From: Geomonas silvestris | Lineage (GTDB): Bacteria; Desulfobacterota; Desulfuromonadia; Geobacterales; Geobacteraceae | DNA: 64,000 nt | Assembly (NCBI RefSeq): GCF_014193515.1 | Contig: NZ_BLXX01000001.1 | Coordinates: 1-64,000, forward strand | Reading direction: 5' to 3' | The notes under the pieces: generated by a model | What the model was told of the DNA's origin: nothing | Databases searched by the model: none | The model's input: the letters and a program-made list of their open reading frames with translations, nothing else | Shown here: positions 8,611 to 15,527 of the stretch, piece after piece | Numbering within the stretch: position 1 is the first letter of the stretch | Layout of the letters: every line of letters starts with the position of its first letter | Translations under genes and position numbers: made by a program

Positions 8611-9186
8611 ATGAACTACCTTTTCCACCTGTTTCTCTCGGGACCCGATCCCGAGGTTATCACCGGAAACTTCATGGGCGATTTCGTCAAGGGGAGGCTC
8701 GATGGGCTTACCCCTGCCGGGGTGCGCCGCGGGGTCGAACTGCACCGGCGCATCGACTCCTTTGCCCGCGACGACGAGAGCTTCAACCGCAGCCGGCTCC
8801 GCATCGCGCAGGGCTTCGGGCTCTACCGCGGCGTCCTGGTCGACCTCTTTTACGACCACTTCCTCGCCCTTTACTGGAGCCGCTACTCGCCGGAGCCCTT
8901 GGAGCCCTACCTCGCCCGCACCAGGAGGATTGTCGAGTCACGCCACGCCCTGTTGCCTGAGCGCCTGCGCGAGATCGTGCCGCTCATCTTCGACGACCTG
9001 CTCCCTTCCTACCGCGATCCCGAGGGAATCGGCCGGGCCTTGATGCGCATGTCGCGCCGCATCCCGCGCGAAAACCCGCTCGCTGCCGGCGGGACCGAGC
9101 TTATCCGGTTGTACGGCGAGCTCGAGGAAGACTTCCAGTGTTTCCTCCCCGCAGCGCGGCGCTTTAGCGACGATTTCCTCGCCTAG
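8611..9186 (+). CDS. acpH: Acyl carrier protein phosphodiesterase (DUF479 family)
   Basis: A 191-aa protein, almost the same length as E. coli AcpH. It begins MNYLFHLFLSG at 8611 behind GAGGAAAACC. Family hallmarks are GNFMGDFVKGR near the N-terminus, HRRIDSFARDD, and VDLFYDHFLA, whose His and Asp residues belong to an HD-like metal site. It removes the 4'-phosphopantetheine arm from acyl carrier protein. The family is widespread and its role in lipid or ACP turnover is well supported in E. coli. The gene stands alone on the plus strand beside the Wadjet island and marks the return to core chromosome. Confidence 0.85.
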   Translation: MNYLFHLFLSGPDPEVITGNFMGDFVKGRLDGLTPAGVRRGVELHRRIDSFARDDESFNRSRLRIAQGFGLYRGVLVDLFYDHFLALYWSRYSPEPLEPYLARTRRIVESRHALLPERLREIVPLIFDDLLPSYRDPEGIGRALMRMSRRIPRENPLAAGGTELIRLYGELEEDFQCFLPAARRFSDDFLA

Positions 9187-9293
9187 CCCCACCCCTCCCC
9201 TCCCCTACTATTTCTCCGCACTCATAGCGCGCTTCTTTCTGAGTTCCGCAACACAATCTTCGACAAAAATCCAGCAGCACAATCAGAAACTAA

Positions 9294-9339
9294 AGTACCA
9301 GTCGTACTAAACCGACAAGAGACAGTGTCGAAGTACGAC
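9294..9339. promoter_or_regulatory. Inverted repeats upstream of a TonB-dependent receptor
   Basis: AGTAC (9294-9298) pairs with GTACT (9304-9308), and GTCGTACT (9301-9308) pairs with AGTACGAC (9332-9339). The overlapping arms could form alternative hairpins in the leader, or operator half-sites, 36 to 80 bases before the receptor start codon. No known regulator motif was recognised. Confidence 0.35.
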
Positions 9340-9375
9340 ACGTCCCCCTGGACAACACAGAGCAGGAGTCCTCCT

Positions 9376-11457
9376 ATGAGTACAAAGACGGAATCCACTG
9401 CCAGAATTTGTGGAGCTCCATCCCTGGCAGCGGCGCTTCCAGGCCTGGTCACCGCCCTGGTGCTGAGCCTCGCCACGCCCGTTGAGGCTGCGGGAAACGC
9501 CAACATGAGCGAGTTTCTGTCCATGCCCCTGGAAGACCTGATGCAGATCGAGATCACCTCGGTCTCGAAGAAGACGCAGCGGCTTTCCGACGCGGCGGCG
9601 GCCGTCTTCGTGATCACCCAGGAAGACATCAGGCGCTCGGGGGTGACCAGCATCCCTGAGGCGCTGCGCATGGCGCCGGGGGTCCAGGTGGCGCGCATCG
9701 ACGCCAACAAGTGGGCCGTTTCCATCCGGGGACTCAACGGGCGCTTCGCCAACAAGCTCTTGGTCCTCATGGACGGGCGCAGCCTCTACTCGCCGCTTTT
9801 TGCCGGGGTGTACTGGGAGGTGCAGGACACCCCCCTGGAGGATATCGACCGCATCGAGGTGATTCGGGGGCCGGGAGCGGCGCTTTGGGGGGCCAACGCG
9901 GTGAACGGGGTGATCAACATCATCACCAAATCGGCAGAGGCAACCCAGGGGGGCATGCTGAGTGCTGGAGGCGGGACCGAGTCGCGCGACTTCGTCACCG
10001 CGCGCTACGGCTTTGGCTTCGGAAAAGACGCGCACCTCAGGTTTTTCGTGAAACACCAGGACACCGCCTCCCAGGTCTTCGGAGACGGCACAACGAGCCA
10101 CGACGCCTGGCAGATGACCCGCACCGGCTTCCGCATGGACGCCCAGCCGAACAGCAGCGACAGCCTGACGGTTTCGGGGGACTACTACGACGGCAACGCC
10201 GAGGAACGCTACACCCTGTACCATGTCCCCACCCTGCAGGCCCCCACCTTCATAAGCGAGCCAAACGCCAACTCGCAGATGCGCGGCGGCAACCTCCTGG
10301 GGCGCTGGCAGCGCACCTTAAGCGACACAAGCAACCTGTCGCTGCAGTTTTACTACGACCATTCCGAACGCAACATGATCATCCTGGGCGAGCGCCAGGA
10401 CACCGTTGATTTCGATCTGCAGCACCGGTTCACCCTCTGGGAGCGCCAGGACATCATCTGGGGGCTCGGGTTCCGCTACAGTAACGACGCCCTCGCCCAG
10501 ACCGCCACCATCTCCTTCAACCCGCCCACCCGCGGCACCGAACTCTACAGCGCCTTCGTGCACGACGAAGTAAAACTGGTGCCGGACCGGCTCTCCCTCA
10601 TCGTCGGGTCCCGCTTCGAGCACAACAGCTACACCGGTTTCGAACTGCAGCCAAACGGCAGGCTCCTTTGGACACCGGCCCCGAACCACACCTTCTGGGG
10701 AGCGGTATCCCGGGCGGTGCGCACCCCGGCACGCGGCGACAGCGACATCGTCTACCGCTACCTGGTCGACCCCACGCCCCCCCTCCCGGTCCGCTACCAG
10801 ATCGACGGAAACAAGTCGTTCAAATCGGAGACCCTGACGGCGTACGAATTGGGCTACCGGACCGAGCCTCTGCCGCACGTGGCCCTCGACGTGGCGCTAT
10901 TTTACAACGACTACCAAAAGCTCAGGGTCCTCAAGGTCGAGCCCTTTCAGTACGAGCCCTCGGCCCAGGCGCCGACCGACATCGTGCAGCCGCTATCCCT
11001 CGCGAACCTGATGCACGGGCACACCTACGGCGCGGAACTGGGCGCAGAGTGGGCCCCCATCATCTGGTGGCGCCTGCACGCGACCTACTCGTACCTGGTC
11101 TCCAAGATGTACCTGGAAAATCCCAGCATCGACGACATCAACAAGAGGGATGCCGAAGGGGGGAGTCCGCAGCACCAGTTCACGGTCCGCTCCGGGTTGG
11201 ACCTCGGCAAGGGGCTCGAGTTCGACCTCTGGCTGCGCGGGTCCGACAAGTTGAGCTACATCGACCGCACCACCATCCCCGGCTACCTGACCCTGGACGC
11301 ACGGCTCGCCTGGAGGCCGATCCCCAAACTGGAGCTCTCCGTGGTGGGGCAGAACCTCCTGCACGACCACAAGCAGGAGTTCAACCCGGAGTTCATCAAC
11401 ACCTTCCCGACCGCCGTGCAGCGCAGCGTGTACGGGAAAGCCACCTGGAAGTTCTGA
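9376..11457 (+). CDS. TonB-dependent outer-membrane receptor
   Basis: A 693-aa protein starting at ATG 9376, eleven bases after an AGGAG. An N-terminal signal peptide ends near PVEAAG. The plug domain follows with SVSKKTQRLSDAAAAVFVI, PEALRMAPGVQV, a DGRSLYSP loop and VIRGPGAALWGANAVNGVI, which are standard for TonB receptor plugs. The rest is a beta barrel ending in an aromatic residue (KATWKF), typical of outer-membrane barrels. It would import a scarce ligand using TonB energy. No adjacent tonB-exbBD or ABC genes reveal the substrate. Its plug is closely similar to the fragment in the decayed gene at 61548-62566. Confidence 0.9.
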   Translation: MSTKTESTARICGAPSLAAALPGLVTALVLSLATPVEAAGNANMSEFLSMPLEDLMQIEITSVSKKTQRLSDAAAAVFVITQEDIRRSGVTSIPEALRMAPGVQVARIDANKWAVSIRGLNGRFANKLLVLMDGRSLYSPLFAGVYWEVQDTPLEDIDRIEVIRGPGAALWGANAVNGVINIITKSAEATQGGMLSAGGGTESRDFVTARYGFGFGKDAHLRFFVKHQDTASQVFGDGTTSHDAWQMTRTGFRMDAQPNSSDSLTVSGDYYDGNAEERYTLYHVPTLQAPTFISEPNANSQMRGGNLLGRWQRTLSDTSNLSLQFYYDHSERNMIILGERQDTVDFDLQHRFTLWERQDIIWGLGFRYSNDALAQTATISFNPPTRGTELYSAFVHDEVKLVPDRLSLIVGSRFEHNSYTGFELQPNGRLLWTPAPNHTFWGAVSRAVRTPARGDSDIVYRYLVDPTPPLPVRYQIDGNKSFKSETLTAYELGYRTEPLPHVALDVALFYNDYQKLRVLKVEPFQYEPSAQAPTDIVQPLSLANLMHGHTYGAELGAEWAPIIWWRLHATYSYLVSKMYLENPSIDDINKRDAEGGSPQHQFTVRSGLDLGKGLEFDLWLRGSDKLSYIDRTTIPGYLTLDARLAWRPIPKLELSVVGQNLLHDHKQEFNPEFINTFPTAVQRSVYGKATWKF

Positions 11458-11563
11458 GGAAGAAAGATGGGTGAAGCTAACATCAGTAGTGATGTGGCGC
11501 CCTCCCCCTCACCCTGTCCCGCAAGGGGAGAGGGGACCCTACGGTCCAAGATGGTTGGACACT

Positions 11564-11600
11564 AAAAAGGCCCGAAGGAAAATACCTTCGGGCCTTTTTG
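11564..11600. terminator. Bidirectional rho-independent terminator between the receptor and tatA
   Basis: AAAAAGGCCCGAAGG, a short AAAATA loop and CCTTCGGGCCTTTTT form a perfect stem flanked by A and T runs on both sides. It can end transcription of the receptor gene from the left and of the fdhD-tatA unit from the right. Confidence 0.85.
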
Positions 11601-11619
11601 CGCTCGTATAGAAACAAGC

Positions 11620-11793
11620 TTACGCCTTGGGCGCCTCGTTCACCTGCACCACGTCGTCGGTGGTGGAGGCTTTCTTGAAGTTCCTGATGCTGCTCCCCAG
11701 GGCCTGGCCCAGCTGCGGGAGTTTGGAGGGGCCCACCACCACCAGGGCGATGACCAGCACGATAATCATTTCAGGCATGCCAAAACCGAACAT
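11620..11793 (-). CDS. tatA: Twin-arginine translocase subunit TatA
   Basis: A 57-aa protein beginning MFGFGMPEMIIVLVIALVVV at 11793 behind AAAGGAG. One N-terminal membrane helix is followed by the FGPxxLPxLG-like hinge VVGPSKLPQLGQALG, an amphipathic helix and a charged tail, the classical TatA/E plan but short. TatA forms the pore that exports folded, cofactor-loaded proteins across the cytoplasmic membrane. It lies 24 nt downstream of fdhD-mobA, and the neighbouring formate dehydrogenase FdnG carries a Tat signal (SRRKFLQGG), so this copy may serve that enzyme. No tatBC genes are in the window. Confidence 0.9.
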   Translation of the reverse strand: MFGFGMPEMIIVLVIALVVVGPSKLPQLGQALGSSIRNFKKASTTDDVVQVNEAPKA

Positions 11794-11817
11794 TCTTTCT
11801 TCTCCTTTTACGTAAGC

Positions 11818-13236
11818 TTAAGCCTCTGCGTGAGTCTTGGTCTGCGCCGCGTCGACCGGGCACGGGGCCTCGCCGGACTGGGCTTTGGTGGCGTTTCTCA
11901 GGTCGTAGTACTCCTGAGGGGTGTTGATGTTGCTGAACGAATCGAAAGCGGGGTCGAAGCGGGCCACCTCGTCGGCGGCGATCTCGCGCACCCTCAGTTT
12001 GGGGAGGATGGAAACGATGCGGCGCTGGCCGTTCTCCAGGCACTCTTCCATGACCGGGAGGCACCCCTTGCGGTACAGGGCGTGTAGCGGCTCGAAGCCG
12101 TAGTTACTCTTGGGGAGCACCAGGTCGCACCCCATGCCGCGGTTCGCGATGTGCCGAATCAACCAGGGATCGAGGTGCGGCATGTCGCAGGCCACGGTGA
12201 AAACGGCGGGGTTCCCCGCCTGCGCGAGCCCGGCGTGGATGCCGGCCAAGGCCCCCATCCCCTGGTAGATGTCGGCCACCTTGCGGCAGGGAAGGAAGTC
12301 GTACTGCTCCGGGGTGTTGGTCACCAGGATGACCTCGGGGAAGATCTCGGTGAGTTCACGGTAGATGCTCTCGATGAAGCGCCCACCCTTGTGCGGCAGG
12401 AGCGCCTTGTTGCTCCCCATGCGACTGGAGGCGCCGCCCGCGAGGATCACGCCGGTCACCCCGGCGATCTTCCCTTTCTCGGTCGGGACGCAGATCCCGG
12501 CGGGGTGCGAGTAGACCTTGAAGCGGTCGCTTTTCACGTAGCCTATCAGGGTGATGCCGGCCTTCTCGGCCATCTGCACGGCCATGTCGGTGGGGGAGGT
12601 ACGCGAGGCGATCACCTCAATCCCGAGAAGCGACGCCTTCCCTACCAGTTCGGTGGAGACGCGGCCGGAGGTGACCAGGATCTTGCCGGAGAGCTCGATC
12701 CCCTTCAAAAGCGCCTCGCCCGCGATGCGGTCGATGGTGTTGTGGCGGCCGATGTCCTCGGCGTGCAGGATGAGGGTTTTCGAGTCGTCGCCGATGCCGG
12801 CGGAGTGCATCCCGCCGTGGGCGCGGTACCCTTCGGCGCGCCGGGCGAGTTCGTCCATGAGGGCGAAGATGGTGGCCGGATCGTGGACGCCGGGCGCACG
12901 GTTTTTCTGCTCCACCGTGGGGAGGTTGAAGCTGATCCCGGTGCCACAGCCGGAGGTGAGCACCGGCTTCAATTTTTCCGGGAGCTCGCCCCGTATGGTG
13001 ACGCTGGCCGCGCCGTAGTCGCTGCAGATGGAGAGCGCTAAAAAGTCGTTAACGGAAGATACGAATCCCTGCAGCCTTAAAAACCCGGCCACCAGGAAGC
13101 GGAGGTCGTGCGGAGAGGCGATGAGGGTTGCCATCTCGCGCCCGTTCACGTGCAAGGTGAGCGGGTACTCCTGGACCAGTTCCCCCGCCTCCGATTCGAA
13201 TACACCCTTGTTGAAATGGTAGATCGTTGTTGCCAC
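11818..13236 (-). CDS. fdhD-mobA: FdhD-MobA fusion: formate dehydrogenase sulfurtransferase joined to molybdenum cofactor guanylyltransferase
   Basis: A 472-aa protein with two domains. Residues 1 to about 250 match FdhD: EYPLTLHVNGREMATLIASPHD, the cysteine loop SGCGTGIS, and HAEDIGRHNTIDR. FdhD passes sulfur from a cysteine desulfurase to the molybdenum/tungsten cofactor of formate dehydrogenase. Residues from about 255 match MobA: GVILAGGASSRMGSNKALL is the GTP-binding loop, followed by FTVACDMPHLDP. MobA adds GMP to molybdopterin to give the guanine dinucleotide cofactor. The FdhD loop has one cysteine where E. coli has CxxC. Both activities serve FdnG, encoded just upstream. Confidence 0.9.
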   Translation of the reverse strand: MATTIYHFNKGVFESEAGELVQEYPLTLHVNGREMATLIASPHDLRFLVAGFLRLQGFVSSVNDFLALSICSDYGAASVTIRGELPEKLKPVLTSGCGTGISFNLPTVEQKNRAPGVHDPATIFALMDELARRAEGYRAHGGMHSAGIGDDSKTLILHAEDIGRHNTIDRIAGEALLKGIELSGKILVTSGRVSTELVGKASLLGIEVIASRTSPTDMAVQMAEKAGITLIGYVKSDRFKVYSHPAGICVPTEKGKIAGVTGVILAGGASSRMGSNKALLPHKGGRFIESIYRELTEIFPEVILVTNTPEQYDFLPCRKVADIYQGMGALAGIHAGLAQAGNPAVFTVACDMPHLDPWLIRHIANRGMGCDLVLPKSNYGFEPLHALYRKGCLPVMEECLENGQRRIVSILPKLRVREIAADEVARFDPAFDSFSNINTPQEYYDLRNATKAQSGEAPCPVDAAQTKTHAEA

Positions 13237-13317
13237 AACTACTCCTCACTTCGTTGGTTTGTGAATCTTTTAGCCGCCCGTACCGTGCGGTCCGGACTTT
13301 TCCGTAACCGGGAAAAT

Positions 13318-13387
13318 GGGGGCTGCGCGGAATCGAACCGCGGCCTCTTTAAGATCCAAGCGCTCTGCCGACTGAGCTACCCGCCCC
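13318..13387 (-). tRNA. Degenerate tRNA-Lys(CTT)-like element
   Basis: Read on the minus strand it begins GGGGCGGGTAGCTCAG, has a normal D arm (GCTC/GAGC), a loop ATCTTAA with anticodon CTT, and a T arm CGCGG-TTCGATT-CCGCG. The 3' half of the anticodon stem is damaged: CTTGG faces AGAGG. Adding CCA after the anticodon loop would restore a perfect CTTGG/CCAAG stem and a normal variable loop. The acceptor stem has one mismatch and no CCA is encoded at the proper place. At 70 nt it is shorter than usual. It is more likely a tRNA pseudogene than a working tRNA. It begins directly after the fdnGHI terminator. Confidence 0.55.
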
Positions 13388-13416
13388 ATAAAAAGGGCGA
13401 ACCGAGGTTCGCCCCG
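13388..13416 (-). terminator. Terminator of the fdnGHI operon
   Basis: On the minus strand GGGCGAACC, a two-base CT-type turn and GGTTCGCCC form a perfect 9-bp stem followed by TTTTT. It lies about 65 nt after the fdnI stop. Confidence 0.8.
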
Positions 13417-13478
13417 AATTGCAACGGAAAGAGATACTGCGACCGGGACAGCCGCGAGGGCTGCCCCGGCCTTGTTAC

Positions 13479-14687
13479 TTAGGCTTCGTTCCCCACATGG
13501 CCGTGGCCATTCTCGGTCTTGTGGAAGTGGTCCGGCAGCGAGTAGTCCACGGTCTCCGGATGGTGCTCGAAGATCGGGAAGTACTTCGCGATCAAGACGA
13601 AGAACAGGATGTGTGCTGCGATGATGCCGATGGTGACGATGCTCTCCAGGAAAGAGGGGTAGTACGAGGTTCCCGGAGCCTCCATCCCGAACATCGAGAC
13701 GTTGAAGCGGTTCACCACCACGCCGAAGATGACCATCCAGGCGGCGGTGGCCCTCAGGCGCCCGTTTTCACGCACCTTCTTCTGGGCCAGCATGAGGACC
13801 GGCAGCACCAGGGCGACGATCTCCAGCACGAACAGAGCGGTCAGCCCCGGACGATCCCACAGTGCGCCCTCGGAGAGTGCGAACAGCGAGAAGAGGCGCA
13901 GCGCCAGGTAGAAGCTGAGCACGCAGGGGAGGATCTTTGCCAGGGTCTCCAGCAGTTCGCCCTCGTCAGGCTGCCCCATGTACTTGTGGCTCATGGTTGC
14001 TTCCACCGTGATGATGGACATACCGGCGCACATGGCGGAAACCCAGAAAAGCAGCGGCAAGAGCGGGTTGTACCAGAGCGGGTGCAGCTTGTCGACGGCG
14101 ATCAGGAAGAAGGTGCCGAGCGACGACTGGTGCAGGGTGGAGATGGAAGCGGCCAGAACGACCAGCGGCATCTCGATGGTACGCAAAAGACGCAGCGGAA
14201 CGTGGTAGCCGAACTTCTCGCACACCGGCGACAGGAACTCCAAAAAAAGCACCGTGGTGTACGCCATGATGCACATGGAAACCTCGAACATCGGGGAGTG
14301 CGGGTTCCAGTACACCATGGTGTGCCAGCCGCGCTGCGGCTGACCCAGGTCGAGCAAGAGACCGACGCAGACCAGGGAGTAACCGAGGAAACCGGTTACG
14401 ATGGCCGGACGGACCAGCGGCTCCAGCTTCTTGATGTGGAAGCAGTGCACGATTGCCCCGAGGGTGAACGCCCCGGCCGCGAGCGGTACCGCGGTCACGA
14501 CGTCGAAGGAGATCCAGAGCCCCCAGGGGAAGGTATCGTTCAGGTTGGTGGTGACACCAAGCCCGAAGATGAAACGGATGGCCGAGGCAACAGCCGCAGC
14601 GCCAACCAGGAAAATAAGGAACTTCACGAAGGAGTGATAGCCCTTCACTTCATCAACTACAACCTGGGTAATCTTGGCAGCGGTCAT
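13479..14687 (-). CDS. NrfD/HybB-type membrane subunit of formate dehydrogenase
   Basis: A 402-aa polytopic membrane protein with about ten hydrophobic helices. The segments WGLWISFDVVTAVPLAAGAF and HQSSLGTFF are typical of the NrfD/HybB/PsrC family, which anchors Fe-S electron-transfer subunits and exchanges electrons with quinones without heme. It replaces the heme-b FdnI found in E. coli. It follows the Fe-S subunit by 3 nt, so it completes an fdnG-fdnH-membrane-subunit operon. Formate oxidation on the outer face would feed the menaquinone pool through this protein. Confidence 0.85.
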   Translation of the reverse strand: MTAAKITQVVVDEVKGYHSFVKFLIFLVGAAAVASAIRFIFGLGVTTNLNDTFPWGLWISFDVVTAVPLAAGAFTLGAIVHCFHIKKLEPLVRPAIVTGFLGYSLVCVGLLLDLGQPQRGWHTMVYWNPHSPMFEVSMCIMAYTTVLFLEFLSPVCEKFGYHVPLRLLRTIEMPLVVLAASISTLHQSSLGTFFLIAVDKLHPLWYNPLLPLLFWVSAMCAGMSIITVEATMSHKYMGQPDEGELLETLAKILPCVLSFYLALRLFSLFALSEGALWDRPGLTALFVLEIVALVLPVLMLAQKKVRENGRLRATAAWMVIFGVVVNRFNVSMFGMEAPGTSYYPSFLESIVTIGIIAAHILFFVLIAKYFPIFEHHPETVDYSLPDHFHKTENGHGHVGNEA

Positions 14688-14690
14688 CAG

Positions 14691-15527
14691 CTATCCCTCC
14701 TTCGGCGCAGAGCCGGATTTTCTCATCTCTTCTTCCTTGGCGATGCGCTCTTTGCGGTGGTTGAACCAGGAGAGCAGGGACAGCGAGCTGCCCACCGTGA
14801 GGAAGATACCCGGGACCAGCCTGAGGGCCTGCCAGGTATAAGACGGAAGCGGACGCTTGGTGACGTGCTTGAAGCCCAGTTCGTCGAAGGGGAGCGCGGT
14901 CAGGTAGATGACGGAGGTACCGCCCGCCTCTTCGGCGCCGTAGAGCTTCTTCAGGTACTTCTCGGGACGTGCGGCGATGCGCTTCTCCGCTTCCTTGATC
15001 ATCTCCTCACGCGGACCGTAGGTGATGGCGGAAACGCAGGTGGTGGCGCAGGCCGGCTTCTTCCCTTCTTTAATGCGGGAGTAGCAGCCGGTGCACTTGC
15101 GGACCAAGGGGAACGCCTTGCTCCACTCGTACTTGGGCACGCCGAACGGGCAGGCGACCATGCAGAAACGGCAGCCGATGCAGCGCTTGGCGTCGTAGGT
15201 GACCGGGCCTTCCTTGGTCTTCACGAAGGCGCCTACCGGGCAGACCGATGCGCAGGCCGGCTCGTTGCAGTGCATGCACATCTCTTTGTAGAAGGCGAAC
15301 TCGTTCTGTCCGTTCTTCTCGTAGTCGCGGAACTTGATGCGGGTAAAGGTGTACTCCGACATCAAGGGGGGGTTCTGGTAGCCCTCACCGGTGAAGAACT
15401 TGGTCTTCTCGGCGTCCAGCTGGTTCCACTGCTTGCAGGCAACCTGGCAGCCGCGGCAGCCGGTGCACTTGGTCATATCGATCAAGAACGCCTTGTTCTT
15501 GCCGAAGTCTTTGTTTTCGCTGCTCAT
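14691..15527 (-). CDS. fdnH: Formate dehydrogenase Fe-S subunit (beta)
   Basis: A 278-aa protein with four 4Fe-4S clusters, seen as CTGCRGCQVACKQW, CMHCNEPACASVCP, CIGCRFCMVACP and CTGCYSRIKEGKKPACATTC. A single C-terminal membrane helix (FLTVGSSLSLLSWF region) anchors it. It carries electrons from the molybdenum/tungsten site of FdnG to the membrane subunit. The start codon overlaps the fdnG stop by 4 nt (ATGA), which indicates translational coupling. It has no signal peptide, so it is probably exported together with FdnG by the Tat system. Confidence 0.9.
   Translation of the reverse strand: MSSENKDFGKNKAFLIDMTKCTGCRGCQVACKQWNQLDAEKTKFFTGEGYQNPPLMSEYTFTRIKFRDYEKNGQNEFAFYKEMCMHCNEPACASVCPVGAFVKTKEGPVTYDAKRCIGCRFCMVACPFGVPKYEWSKAFPLVRKCTGCYSRIKEGKKPACATTCVSAITYGPREEMIKEAEKRIAARPEKYLKKLYGAEEAGGTSVIYLTALPFDELGFKHVTKRPLPSYTWQALRLVPGIFLTVGSSLSLLSWFNHRKERIAKEEEMRKSGSAPKEG

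Noticed and set aside
13318-13387. The tRNA-like element as selC (tRNA-Sec)
   Set aside because: It lacks the 8-bp acceptor, the long variable arm and a UCA anticodon; it resembles tRNA-Lys instead.
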